Below are positions 1 through 10,364 of a DNA stretch of 64,000 nt, in pieces. Location: positions 1 through 64,000 of the forward strand of contig JAAMXY010001026.1 in assembly GCA_019677205.1 (NCBI GenBank), written 5' to 3'. A program made the position numbers and the translations under genes. Positions within the stretch are counted from its first letter, which is position 1. Every line of letters begins with the position of its first letter. The notes below the pieces were generated by a model. It had not been told where the DNA came from and made no database searches. It saw only the letters and a list, made by a program, of their open reading frames with translations. Origin of the DNA: Pinguiococcus pyrenoidosus (lineage: Eukaryota; Sar; Pinguiophyceae; Pinguiochrysidales; Pinguiochrysidaceae).

Positions 1-20
1 GTTGAGATGTTTGGCAGCTA

Positions 21-1466
21 CTAGTGGGAATTGCAGATGGATTGTCGCACCTGCTTGACCAGCCGAAGATACTTGAGAATGTCGGCGTTGCCAGCGTGTG
101 GAAGTTCGGGCGGCAATCTCATGGCGTCCAGATGGTCACCGAGTTCGATTCCGTCCAATTCCTCTAAAGCCGGTGGAGGATTCTCGAACAGCAGCCTTGC
201 AAACTCCTTCTCGCCTTCATCGCCAATGGAGTTGCCCCAAAGGTTGAGCTCAGTGAGCTGCGGCACGCTCGGCAGTCCTCGCTCCGCCAGGGCTCTCGCG
301 CCTTCATCGCCAATGGAGTTGTCTCCAAGGTTCAGCTGAGTGAGCTGCGGCACGCTCGGCAGTCCTCGCTCCGCCAGGGCTGTCGCGCCTTCAGCGCCAA
401 TGTAGTTGCCTCCAAGGTCGAGCTGAGTGAGCTGCGGCACGCTCGGCAGTCCTCGCTCCGCCAGGGCTTTCGCGCCTTCATCGCCAATGGAGTTGTTGTA
501 AAGGTAGAGCTGAGTGAGCTGCGGCACGCTCGGCAGTCCTCGCTCCGCCAGGGCTTTCGCGCCTTCATCGCCAATGGAGTTCCAGGAAAGGCCGAGCTGA
601 GTGAGCTGCGGCACCCTCGGCAGTCCTCGCTCCGCCAGGGCTTTCGCGCCTTCATCGCCAATGAAGTTGCTGGAGAGGATGAGCTGAGTGAGCTGCGGCA
701 CGCTCGGCAGTCCCCGCTCCGCCAGGGCGTTCGCGCCTTCATCGCCAATGGAGTTGTAGGAAAGGTCGAGCTGAGTGAGCTGCGGCACGCGCGGCAGTCC
801 TCGCTCCGCCAGGGCTCTCGCGCCTTCATCGCCAATGGAGTTTGAGGAAAGCTTGAGCTGAGTGAGCTGCGGCACCTTCGGCAGTCCTCGCTCCGCCAGG
901 GCTCTCGCGCCTTCATCGCCAATGGAGTTTGAGGAAAGCTTGAGCTGAGTGAGCTGCGGCACCTTCGGCAGTCCTCGCTCCGCCAAGGCTTTCGCGCCTT
1001 CAGCGCCGATGGAGTTGCTCCAGAGGACGAGCGTTGTAAGCTTCGGAATGTTTGGCAGGCCCCGCTCTGAAAGTGTCTCAGCTCCTTGAGGTCCAATAGG
1101 GTTGTCGAAGAGGACCAGCACTGAAAGCTGGGGAACACTTCGCAGTCCTCTCTCCACCAAGAATTCCATTCCTTCTGGTCCGATGTTGTTGCTGCCAATT
1201 CGGAGCTCCGTCAACCATGGCACGCTTGCCAGTCCCTTCTCCACCAGAACTCTCACGCCAGCATCTCCCATGGCCACGCGTGGGGGGTAACGATTTTCGA
1301 GAAAGTCCGCAGAATACAGTCCATCTTCTTCAGCACCAGCCATAAGTCTTTTCACATCCAGGTCAAGCGTGGTGTCGTTGTTGTCATGGGTCCGTCGCAC
1401 ATATTTCCACCACTCCGCCTCTCCTCCACAGTCCTTAGGCCATTCCAGAGTGGTGTCCGCACTCAT
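21..1466 (-). CDS. Leucine-rich repeat protein with 12 near-identical 29-aa repeats
   Basis: Single-exon gene of 481 aa. The reading frame is open further upstream, but the first ATG is at 1466, so that start is used. After a short unassigned N-terminus (residues 1-65) come about twelve 29-residue repeats of the form GLPSVPQLTQLxLxxNSIGD, ending EGAxALAER. This is the ribonuclease-inhibitor (NLRC3-like) LRR pattern that forms a curved protein-binding scaffold. A 60-aa tail lacks repeats. No signal peptide or membrane segment is visible, so it is probably cytosolic or nuclear. The partner cannot be predicted. It is head-to-head with the JmjC gene and shares about 400 bp of upstream DNA. Confidence 0.8.
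   Translation of the reverse strand: MSADTTLEWPKDCGGEAEWWKYVRRTHDNNDTTLDLDVKRLMAGAEEDGLYSADFLENRYPPRVAMGDAGVRVLVEKGLASVPWLTELRIGSNNIGPEGMEFLVERGLRSVPQLSVLVLFDNPIGPQGAETLSERGLPNIPKLTTLVLWSNSIGAEGAKALAERGLPKVPQLTQLKLSSNSIGDEGARALAERGLPKVPQLTQLKLSSNSIGDEGARALAERGLPRVPQLTQLDLSYNSIGDEGANALAERGLPSVPQLTQLILSSNFIGDEGAKALAERGLPRVPQLTQLGLSWNSIGDEGAKALAERGLPSVPQLTQLYLYNNSIGDEGAKALAERGLPSVPQLTQLDLGGNYIGAEGATALAERGLPSVPQLTQLNLGDNSIGDEGARALAERGLPSVPQLTELNLWGNSIGDEGEKEFARLLFENPPPALEELDGIELGDHLDAMRLPPELPHAGNADILKYLRLVKQVRQSICNSH
190..1205 (-). repeat. 87-bp tandem coding repeats of the LRR array
   Basis: The LRR units are 87 bp long and highly similar at the DNA level. The two units around 840-1010 are nearly identical, including silent sites. 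The unit length is a multiple of three, which keeps a second reading frame open on the same strand and produces a spurious 288-codon ORF. Confidence 0.85.
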
Positions 1467-1867
1467 CTTTCTCTTCTGCTTTGACGTTGTTGTTTTGAGG
1501 CGTTTTCCGTTGAGAAAGTCATGTCTTTGCGCCCCTAAAACGTCAAGCACTCAGGCGCGCTCCACTGATTGGGCAGTACCGCACTTTTTACATTAATTAG
1601 TATGATCTGCCACTTCATTGGCTACATTCTTCATCCCATACTCTAAATGCGTTTAATAGGATAGTTTCCTAATTTTGATTTGTCTTTTCTGCTTCACAAC
1701 CATTGGACAACATCCCCGAAGGAAGATAGCGCGCGACACGGCTTTCTCCTTCCCGAGCCGGTGTCGCGACTTGTTCCCTCCAGGTATAGCCAGCAATCCA
1801 GCGGCGACAGAGTTTGCGGCAAACTGGCGCAACGTCAAAAGGCCCAAAGGCCTGGCTCGTGGACCGC
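1467..1867. promoter_or_regulatory. Divergent intergenic region, LRR / JmjC
   Basis: This 401-bp stretch separates two divergently transcribed genes, so it must hold both 5' UTRs and promoters. An AT-richer core lies near 1590-1690. No TATA box or other defined element can be called with confidence. Confidence 0.4.
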
Positions 1868-3175
1868 ATGGAAGACGCATCGGATCTGCCCAACGCAGTC
1901 GAAGCTTTGCTACGCATCCAGTACAAGCACAACCAGCACAGCCGCAATCTACAGGCGGATGCGGCCTTCTGGGCCTCCGTCTCTGTCCTCCACGGCTCCG
2001 AAGACAGCGAGATGCGTCGCCTGGACGGACGCAAGTTGACGCCGGAGGACTTTTCTCTTCGTTATGCAGACCGGCCTGCGCTTCTGACGGGCTTGGCAGA
2101 GGACTGGGCGGCAAAAGAGCGCTGGACGCTGGAAACGTTGCTCGAGAGCCACGGAGACACCGAGTTCCAGATCGCCGGCGGGCGCATCAGGCTGCGTTGG
2201 TATGTGAACTACGTGCGGAGAAGCAGCGCCGACTGGCCATTCTACATCTTTGAGGAGAATCTGCAGGAGGAGCGCGCCGCTCTCCTGGAAGACTATCGGG
2301 CTCCAGAGGTCTTTGGCAATGACCTGCTGTGCCTCCCGAAGGGCCAGCGCCCAGCGCGGAGATACTTCCTCATCGGACCGCGGGGGACCGGGACGCTGCT
2401 GCATCAAGACCCCATGATGACGTCTGCGTGGAACACGCTCGTCCATGGCCACAAACGGTGGTGCATGTTCCCGCCGGATGTCTCAGCGTCAGTGGTGGAC
2501 CCAAGCAGCCTGGGCAAGTGGGGCCGGGAGGAAGCCTCGATTGGGGAAGCCTCGATTGGGGAAGCCTCGGCCCGAGAAGGCGCGCAGCTGGTGCAGTGCG
2601 TCTTCGACGTGAAGAGCGCAGAACTAGAGATCGACTGGGCAGGGGTTGCGGACGCCATCTCGCGGCTGCAGTTGGATGGGGTACAGTGGGGCAGCACCGA
2701 GTTGGTGGACGTGGCGTTTGGCGTAAAGAAGCTTCAGGTGCTGGCGACCTTCGACGCTGACAAATGCAGCGAGGACGAAGTAGCTGAGGCGATTGCCAGC
2801 TTGAGTGAGTACGCCTTGTCCAGCGTGGACTTGGATCAGCGGGTGCCGGTCGCGAGCTATCCGCTGCCGCCGCCGGTGTCGCCCGCCTACTGGTTTCAAG
2901 ACGTCTACCCACGGCTCGTGGCGGACAAGGTGCCCATGCTGGAGCTGGTGCAGCAACCGGGCGAGACCATCTTCGTGCCACATGGCTGGTATCACGTGGT
3001 CCTGAACCTGGACTGGACGGTGGCGATCACCCACAACTTCATTTCGGAAGCCACCATCGGCGACGCTTTCGTCCGCTTGGAGCGCCAGGACGCGGCTCTT
3101 GCAGACGCGTGGTTTCGACAATTAGCGATCGAATGGCCAGAACAAGCCAAGCAGCTCAGAAGAAGAGAGAACTGA
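1868..3175 (+). CDS. JMJD6-like JmjC oxygenase with an inserted EF-1B guanine-exchange domain
   Basis: Single open frame of 435 aa from the first ATG at 1868. Residues about 165-205 (motifs GPRGTGTLLHQDP and SAWNTLVHGHKRW) carry the H-x-D iron ligands. Residues about 340-392 (FVPHGWYHVVLNL, AITHNF) carry the distal iron-binding histidine. Together they make a JMJD6-type Fe(II)/2-oxoglutarate fold, which normally hydroxylates lysine in proteins. In known JMJD6 proteins these halves are nearly adjacent. Here about 130 residues intervene, and residues about 240-325 match the eEF1B beta/delta guanine-nucleotide-exchange domain (FDVK, LDGVQWGSTELVDVAFGVKK, SSVDL). The linker contains a 15-bp tandem repeat. 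The usual C-terminal catalytic lysine of the exchange domain is not obvious. Both family assignments are strong; the joint function is inference. Confidence 0.85.
   Translation: MEDASDLPNAVEALLRIQYKHNQHSRNLQADAAFWASVSVLHGSEDSEMRRLDGRKLTPEDFSLRYADRPALLTGLAEDWAAKERWTLETLLESHGDTEFQIAGGRIRLRWYVNYVRRSSADWPFYIFEENLQEERAALLEDYRAPEVFGNDLLCLPKGQRPARRYFLIGPRGTGTLLHQDPMMTSAWNTLVHGHKRWCMFPPDVSASVVDPSSLGKWGREEASIGEASIGEASAREGAQLVQCVFDVKSAELEIDWAGVADAISRLQLDGVQWGSTELVDVAFGVKKLQVLATFDADKCSEDEVAEAIASLSEYALSSVDLDQRVPVASYPLPPPVSPAYWFQDVYPRLVADKVPMLELVQQPGETIFVPHGWYHVVLNLDWTVAITHNFISEATIGDAFVRLERQDAALADAWFRQLAIEWPEQAKQLRRREN
2529..2570 (+). repeat. 15-bp tandem repeat in the JmjC insert linker
   Basis: The unit gaagcctcgattggg occurs in about 2.7 copies and encodes repeated GEASI. 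It lies just before the EF-1B-like domain. Confidence 0.85.
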
Positions 3176-3341
3176 CTTGCGCCAACCTGCTTCTCCTCGC
3201 TTTGCAAGCTGCTTCCCCCGCAGATGATCTTCATTTCTCATTTCCCAGCCGCTTGCTAGTCAAGCCATGCCCCAATTTCCCCTTCCTGCACCCCATCCCC
3301 CCATTCCTGCGTCTTTCCCTATTATCGTTCACTCACTGATA

Positions 3342-6294
3342 TCACTGGTACTCCTTCAGATGAGCCACGTGCCGTTTCACAATCTTCTCCTCCGCGTCCG
3401 TCGTTAAATAGTCTAGGAACTCCCGCAGCTCGCGGGCGCGCTCCTGCTTCTGCTGTCTCATCGCGTGCGCCTCCCTCACCCGGCTTCTCACCGCGGCGAT
3501 TCTTTGCTCCAGCACGGACTCCTCGGCCAGCATCTTCCTTCGTTCTCGACTGTCCCAGATGAGGCTCTGCGGATCCGAGGGGGTCGCACTCGGTCGTCCC
3601 GACGGCGATCTGCTGCCATCCGAGAAGTCGAGCCGCCCGAGATAACGAATGCTCTGCTGCGGGTCGGTCCTGAAGGAGGCGTTGCTGATGTCGGAGAGCA
3701 TCGTCGACACCTCGCGAGGATCCTTCAGTCCAAATCGTGGCTTCAGATACACAAGGGACGGGTCCGGTAGCGGCGTGTCAAGCTCGACTTCCAAGTCATC
3801 GACCGCTTTCCTGAGCTCTTGTAGGTCCGTCTCTTGGTCAGCCCGCTTGCTCGTCATCGCGGTGATGGACTCTTCCACGTCGGCAGCGACGTCTTTCGCC
3901 TGTCATTTTCCCCGGAAAACACACAGGGAAGGTGAGCTTCTCATTCCGGCAGATCCAGGTATCGGTCCAAGACAACGCAATGGCCTTGGGCAAAACGACG
4001 AAACCTACCGCTTCGACCCGCGTCAAGGCCTGATCCCGGGACTGCTGCGCCTTTGCTTGCATCCTCTTCGAGTTCTCCTCGAGGTCGCGCAGATTGGTCT
4101 CCAGCTGTGTGATGCCATTGTGCATCGAGTTCAGCTGCGTTTGGACGTTCCCGTGGCGATTCGTCAACTCGTTTTCCTTCGACTGGAGCTGCGCGTCGAT
4201 CCGTTCAAGCTTCCCTTCGATCTCCTCCAACTCAGATTTCCGGAAGGCTTTGGTGGACGCCACTTCCGCGATTTCGTGGTCTATTTGTCTCTTGCGATTC
4301 TCCATCTTTTCCAGAGTGCGCTGGACGGATGCCGAATCGATCTTGCATCGCTCGATCTGCGCCTCCAGGTCTAGCTGCTTCTTCTGCAGCTCCTTCTTCT
4401 CGTCCAGCAGACGCTGCCTCCGCGCTTCAGCGGTCCCCATCTTCTGCTTGAAACGCATCAACGTCATCGCTAGCTTTTGGCGCTCAGCGCTTTGCCCCGC
4501 GTGCCTCCCAAGAACTCGCCTCTCCATCACAAGCCGCCACTTTGCCCAGGCTCGCCGGCTGCATGCGTTGCTCAGCCTCTCAGCAACGCCTGCCGCAAAG
4601 GTGGCCAGCTGTGTGTGATGACGGCATACTCTCCGCCACGAAGCGAACGCATCAAAAAGCCGAGTCTGTGCCATCTTGAGTGCCAAGCGCCGGATCAGCC
4701 GCGCTGGCCAAGCCTTGGCCACTCCCCTTGCTGCGACGGAGCGCCAGTGCCGCAGACAGCGTTGCATCTTCAGCTTCACGTGAGGACTCTGCCGGGCGTG
4801 GGCCCCTCCCGCATGGAGTTGCAGAGCCGCGAACGCCGCGGCCTTGCATTTTCTCCGATAAAACCCCGGTGCCACGACGTTCAACATGTGCGCTGCGTGT
4901 CCACGCAGCTCCCGCCACTTGCGCCACCGGTCAAAATGGACGCGGAGGTGATTTTCGTACGTCCCGATGCCGCGGCTGCGGAGATCCCGAGACGTCGCGC
5001 AGAAGTTGCGCAATCTCTTGCAAGCGCGAAGCGCTCGTCGATCGTTGCACCACTGATCCAGCCCGGCAGCCTGAGCTCGTTCCGCCCTTGACGCTTTCGC
5101 AAACGCTGCGAATCGTCGGAGCACGACGGCGCCCCGATGACCCCACAGGAATCGCCTCGCTCGGACTTCCGCGCGCCAGCAGACGAAGACGCGCTGCTTT
5201 CGCATCGTGTTCTGGCGCGAGGAAAAGCCCCTCAGCATGGTTCGGCGCTGCTTGGCCAGGCGGCTCCTTGCCCTCCAACGGTTGAAGAGCGTCTTCCTTC
5301 TCAGGGCATCCGCCAGCAGACAGCCATGGTGATAAGCCTCTGGGGAGAGCACCCTGATGCGAGTGAACGCAACCCATGACGCAAAGGTCCGTCGCAAGCG
5401 CCTCCGAGATTCGATCACGTACTGCCCCGTCTTCAAGAACTGCTTCCTCTCCACCCACTGCGTCCATGCCTGAAAGGTGGCGCCCAAGATGGCCCTATCG
5501 TGCTTCAGCCTCCATGCTCTGAGCGCTTCACGCCGGTATGCGGAAGCATGCCACCGAGCGAAGATGCGTATTCTTCGGCGCTGCCCCAGCGTCCAGCAGA
5601 TGCGACCGACGAGCCTTCGTTCCACCTGCGCTTTGCACCAGCGCTTGAAGCACATGATCCGCAAGCGATCGTCCCGGAAGCGCTCGTGACGCTCCTGAAG
5701 CAACCTCAAGCCTCGCGATCTCTTGGTGGCCTCGCTAAGAAGGTGAAAAGCATGGCGGAGACCTCGGCAGCTCGTGGTGCGCGCTCGGCTTTCCGCCAGG
5801 CTCTCGAGATGGTCTCCCTTTTGCAAGTAGGAAAGCGACTTCAGCTGGAGCCGCAGCAGCGTACACTCGTCTTTCCGAAGCTTGGTGTCCGTCTCCAGAT
5901 CGCGATTCTCATCAAGCAGCTTCTTCTTCGCGGCGGCAAAGTTCTGCCGGCGCTTCGTCAGGGTCTCGATCTGCGCTTCGACCACGGCCCGCCGCTCTTC
6001 CCAGTGGGACCCAAGCTTCCGCTGCTGTTCATTCCTCCGCAGCAGAGCAGCATCTTCCTCGAGTGCATCCTTCCGCAGTTGCGCCTGGCGAGAGAGCTTC
6101 CCAAGCGTGTCCGACGCCAGAGCGCCGTTTGCCTCGTGTCGCCTCTGCGCCTCTTCCGCCCAAGCGTACAGCTGATCCAGCACATCGTGGGCGCCATGGA
6201 GCTCCTCCTCTCTTCGGCACCTCTCCACCTCCAGCGCCGAGACCTGCTTGCGCAGCGTCCGCACATCGTAGCCCATGTTAAGCCTGCGAGGCAT
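3342..6294 (-). CDS. SFI1-like centrin-binding repeat protein with coiled coils
   Basis: Two exons, 6294-4009 and 3899-3342, separated by a 109-nt intron (3900-4008, gtagg...acag, phase 0); about 946 aa. The first ATG in frame is 6294; a second at 6276 is possible. Residues 1-190 are coiled coil. The middle (about 200-600) has many Trp/Phe-containing basic repeats of the FxxW...W type (examples: FARWHASAYRREALRAW, FQAWTQW, FASWVAF), as in SFI1-type centrin-binding helices. Residues 610-760 and the C-terminus are coiled coil again. SFI1 family proteins form centrin-coated filaments at centrosomes and basal bodies. The gene is convergent with the JmjC gene and divergent from the AAA gene. Confidence 0.8.
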
Positions 6295-6844
6295 CAAATC
6301 CAAGCGACACAAGAAGTCCGGACCAGCCAGGGGTTACACGCTGTACTTTGGTGCAGAGATCTTCCGAGGATCAAAAAAACGAGTGGAGGAGGAGAAGAGC
6401 CAAGACACACCTCTCAAAGGGGCGTGGAGCAGGCGGCTGCTTCACCCGAGGTGAAGGTGGCGGCCGCACAAACTTCATCTTCTCAGGAAGTCGTGGGCCT
6501 CTCTTCCGCACGGGGGAACTGTCGCTACTGGAGCATGCCGAACTGGGCTAGCAGCGAATCCGAGCCATCTCTAGACTCAGGGACACTCCGCACGGAGCCT
6601 GCGAACGCAAAGCATGCGCCAATCAAGGGACTGTGGCGCGTTTACAGCGCAAATGGGTCAATTCTGCCGTTCAAATCCGTTATCTATCACCTGCGGGCGT
6701 ATGTCCAGAGACGTTGCATACATTTTATTTCCCACACTTTAGACTAGGCAATGATATGATTTCCTCCATCGAAATCCTCAGGATGCCGGAGCGCCCGCGC
6801 GCCTCGCCATCGCCCAGCGCCGCCTCGGGTGCCCATCTTCTGCT
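6295..6844. promoter_or_regulatory. Divergent intergenic region, SFI1-like / AAA protein
   Basis: This 550-bp stretch lies between two divergent genes. It includes an A-run at 6373-6378 and an AT-rich part around 6715-6760. No coding homology was seen in any frame, and no defined promoter motif can be called. Confidence 0.4.
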
Positions 6845-8459
6845 ATGGGTCAGGTGAATAGCGGCGACGCGGCGCGAGTGCTGCCGGAGCGGCACCTGAG
6901 CGACGTGTTCGACCTGTGCCGCCTGGACCAGGTGTCCGAAGTGGTGTTTCGGGACCATGGCATGCTGGAAGTGCTCACCACCACCGGCTTTCGCTTCGCC
7001 GCGCGGCTTATTGAGGCCATGCCCTCCTCGTTCCTCTTCGACACCCTGCTGCAGCACCACGTGAAGTTCCGGGACGGCCGGACGGCGCGAGTGGCCTGGG
7101 ACCGCTTGCTGCAGCTGACCCTGGTGGCCTTGACGCTCTACGGATACTGGAAGATCACGCGCCAGCTGCTGGGTTCGGTATCCGACGAGGATAATAACAA
7201 GGTGGTGCGTGACTCGGACCGGCGGAAGCGGCGACCGCGGAGCAAGCTCACGTGGGACAGCGTCGCGGGGGCGGACTCGGCCAGGAGGGAGCTCATGGAG
7301 GTCATCGAGTTCCTGCGCTCGCCGCAGCGCTTCCGCAGCATGGGCGCTCGCTGCCCCAAGGGCATCCTGCTGGCGGGCCCCCCTGGCTGCGGCAAGACGC
7401 TGCTCGCGAGGGCGGCGGCGTCGGAGGCTGGCGTGGACTTCATCGCGTGCTCCGCCTCGGACTTCGTCGAGCTCTACGTGGGCCGAGGCGCCGCGCGCAT
7501 CCGGGAGCTGTTCAAAGCGGCGGAGAGCCGCGCGCCCTGCATTCTGTTCTTCGATGAGATCGACGCGTTGGCCAAATCGCGGACGGGGGGGATTCACGGG
7601 AACGACGAGCGGGAGCAGACGCTGAACCAGCTCTTGACGCAGATGGACGGCTTCGATGCCTACGACGACGAGGACGAAGAAGCGGGGGATGGGAATGACG
7701 AAGATCGCGCCTTCCGTGATGCGCTCGGGGGACCGGACCAGCCGGTGGCCTCTTGGGGAGCGCCGCAGCCGGAGGCGGGCAAGCCGAAGCCTGCTATCAA
7801 GTCCAAGAGCGTCGTGGTCATCGCGGCGACGAATCGGCCGGAGATTTTGGATCGCGCTCTGCTGCGGCCGGGGAGATTCGATCGCCTCGTGAGAGTGGAG
7901 CTGCCCACCCCGGCGGGGCGGCTGCAAATTTTGCAAGTTCACGTCAAGAAGCGGGGGGTGCCTTTGGATGACATGGGCGCGCTGGAGCAGGTGGCTCGCG
8001 ACACTTCAGGCTTCAGCGGTGCAGAGCTTCAGAACATCATCAACGAAGCAACGATGCTCGGTAAGCGACGATGAGCGACGATGACCCTCTTGGTTGTCTT
8101 CTGGTGGACAGAAAGACGACGCAAACGACGGGCGACTGCTGACAGCCTTTCCTTCTTTGCCTTGTTCTCCCTCAGCTGTCCGGCACAACGCGAGGAGTGT
8201 TAGCAATGCCATCCTCTTCGAGGCCGTCGCGAAGGTGAAGGAGGCCCACAGAGTGACGGAGAGTCAATTTAGTGCGGGCTATGACAATGGCGACGTCGAT
8301 TCTGCTCCTGAGGCGCTGCGCAGCCTCTTCCAGCTAAGTCGGCTTCTTCACTCGGCTCAGGCTGGCAGCCCTCGTAGAGACGAGAATCGGTCAGACCGAG
8401 ACAATCACGAGCCGTCGACAGACTCTAGCGATGGACCGAAAGTTGAGGCCATTGACTAG
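6845..8459 (+). CDS. FtsH/paraplegin-type membrane AAA ATPase lacking the M41 protease domain
   Basis: Exons 6845-8060 and 8176-8459, with a 115-nt intron (gtaagc...ctcag, phase 1); 499 aa. One membrane segment lies at residues about 82-104. The AAA module shows Walker A GPPGCGKT (about 178-185), Walker B ILFFDEIDAL, a second-region-of-homology VIAATNRP...LLRPGRFD, and a lid ending SGAELQNIINEATML. An acidic, disordered insert of about 50 residues separates Walker B from the second region of homology. FtsH proteins normally continue with a zinc protease domain (HEAGH). Here the protein ends about 100 residues after the AAA lid with no HExxH, and the convergent neighbour starts 80 bp on. It resembles plant FtsHi pseudo-proteases in concept, but lacks the whole domain. 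Confidence 0.85.
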
Positions 8460-8539
8460 TCCATACTGGAGACTCGCCAGGTCGCCACGCCAAATCAACA
8501 CGTGATGGTTCTAATGCTTTTTGTCGGACCCTCGATGGA

Positions 8540-10111
8540 TCATCGAAAGATGAAGAAGCCTCGGTGCTGCTCTTTCACTGCCATGTTCACCGAGAGCTCG
8601 TTTCTCACCGGATCCCCAGGCGTTGCGCATGATCCACCCGCTTCCACTGCCGGAGAGGAGGCGGGGCTGTTTGCCACAGGCTCTCCCAGTAGGTGGGCGT
8701 ATCTCTCCATCGGAATCTGCTCGACCTCCGTTCCGCCGCTAATCAGACTATCAAGCACGGCCAGCTCCCTCTGGGCGCTTCGCCATTCGTGCATGTACCA
8801 AAACTCCGAGGCGCCGCCGCCGCTGGGGGAGAGCAGCCACCTCACAACCTTCTCGAAACTTCCGCCGGGCTCTTGCCAGTAGACGAGGTCGGCCCCCACG
8901 ACGATGTCGACCCGGCCACGCAAGCTGCAGGGCGTCAAAACTTCATCCTCCGCCGAAGTACTTGCGTCTCCACCGGCCTCGCTTGTTGCGCTTCCCTCCG
9001 TGCTGTGGCCGAAGCTGTCCCATTCCAGCGCCTTCACGGAGCAGACATCTCCAAGACTGTTTGCTTCCTGCATGTCAAGATGCTCCCCTTTAATCCTCGA
9101 CCGCGGATCGCAAAGCACAGCAGGACTTTGGCATTGCCGCAGAGCTTTGGTAGTGCCGCACCGTGTTTTCCCTTAAGATCGCAAGTCCATCGCGGATATC
9201 CGTAAGGATCACGTGCGCTGGTCCACTGCCGCCTCGCGACCTCTTGGCAATCGACAAGCCTGCAGGAGAGATGCTAAGACTCCACCGCCGAGCGATCGCC
9301 ATCGACGCGCAACCAGATATCACCTAAGACACCGGTGCCAGATCCCAACTCCAGGACGCGACGCCCCTGCCAGAAGCCGTCGTCGAAGAAGCTGGTCCAC
9401 ACCAGCTTCGCGAAGGACGCTCCTGTTGATTGTGATCAGCTTGGCGGCTGCCTAGCTCTTGAGGCTTGAGGCCTTCGCAACTCCACCTGCACCCCACACC
9501 GAGCCGCCAGTGCTGGGCGTCAGCGCCGTTTGCCGAATGTAAAGTTTGGCGTCCCCACACTGCAGAGAGAACTCCGGCCTCCCATACCACGGCCTCTGAC
9601 TCCGGCTCTCCTGTGCATGGCAGGGAAGACAAAAGCAAAAACAGAGGGGAAAAAACCCACAGATCAGCGCTTTGATCATCTCTATTTCAGCTCCCAAGTC
9701 GCAAAAACTTCCTCCCGAACCTCTTTCATCTTCGCAGCGGCCGGAGGGCGAATCCCGAGCAAAATCTCCTGAGAAGCGCCCTCCACCTTCGGCAAGACGT
9801 CCTGGATCACATCATCCGCGCGAAGAAGTTGGCCGCCCGCCGCCAAAACCTGGGGTTTTGGCGTATCAGCCCTACTCTCCAGAGATACCGATCCCTCTGT
9901 AAAGCACCTGCTGCGACTCTGGAACTCCGATGAGTCCCGAAAGCGCACTGAGATCCACTTTGGACAGCTGTTCCGTGGGTTCAGTCCCTCTTGGCACCGC
10001 CAGAGCGCGCTGGAGATCTCTCACTTGCGCGTCTGGCGGGGTCTCCACCTCATACCGAAGACTGCGGAAGCGGAGGACGAAAGTGATGAGATGAGCGGCT
10101 TCTGAAGCCAT
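8540..10111 (-). CDS. Ubiquitin-like domain fused to a METTL21-type methyltransferase
   Basis: Proposed exons: 10111-9908, 9849-9721, 9610-9493, 9422-9324, 9259-9162, 9067-8540. The third and fourth borders have alternatives a few bases away. The first two exons give a ubiquitin-like fold: start MASEAAHLITFVLRF, then GVPESQQVLAAGGQLLRADD and EILLGI, joined across a 58-nt intron. The later exons give a class I methyltransferase of the METTL21 lysine-methyltransferase type: VWGASFAKLVW, motif I VLELGSGTGVLG, LTDIRDGLAILREN, and VDIVVGADLVYW. These enzymes methylate lysines on chaperones and elongation factors. That the two halves form one gene rests on phase-compatible splicing and on there being no other start between them. 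They could still be two genes. Confidence 0.65.
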
Positions 10112-10364
10112 CAGATGCGGCGTTTGAAACTCCTCGAAAGCTCAGAATCTCGAAAAATCCCTTTTCGGCGTTAAAGAGCGGGGTGGATACTGAGTATCTA
10201 TATCCGTACCGATGTTATGTGTAACTTGTGTTTGTCGCAGTGTCAACTGATGTCACAGTCATATGCATTTGAATTGGATAAGGAAAGTTTAAACTATTGA
10301 AAGCCCGCAAACGAAGCCTTCGTTTGTACCGCCGAAGTTGCCAACGCGCCACAGATCCGCCAGA

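Noticed and set aside
332-1198. Minus-strand 288-codon frame with a repeated PWRSEDC pattern
   Set aside because: Out-of-frame reading of the 87-bp LRR repeats. It stays open only because the unit is a multiple of three.
5500-6747. Plus-strand 415-codon frame
   Set aside because: Mostly antisense to the SFI1-like exon; no domain.
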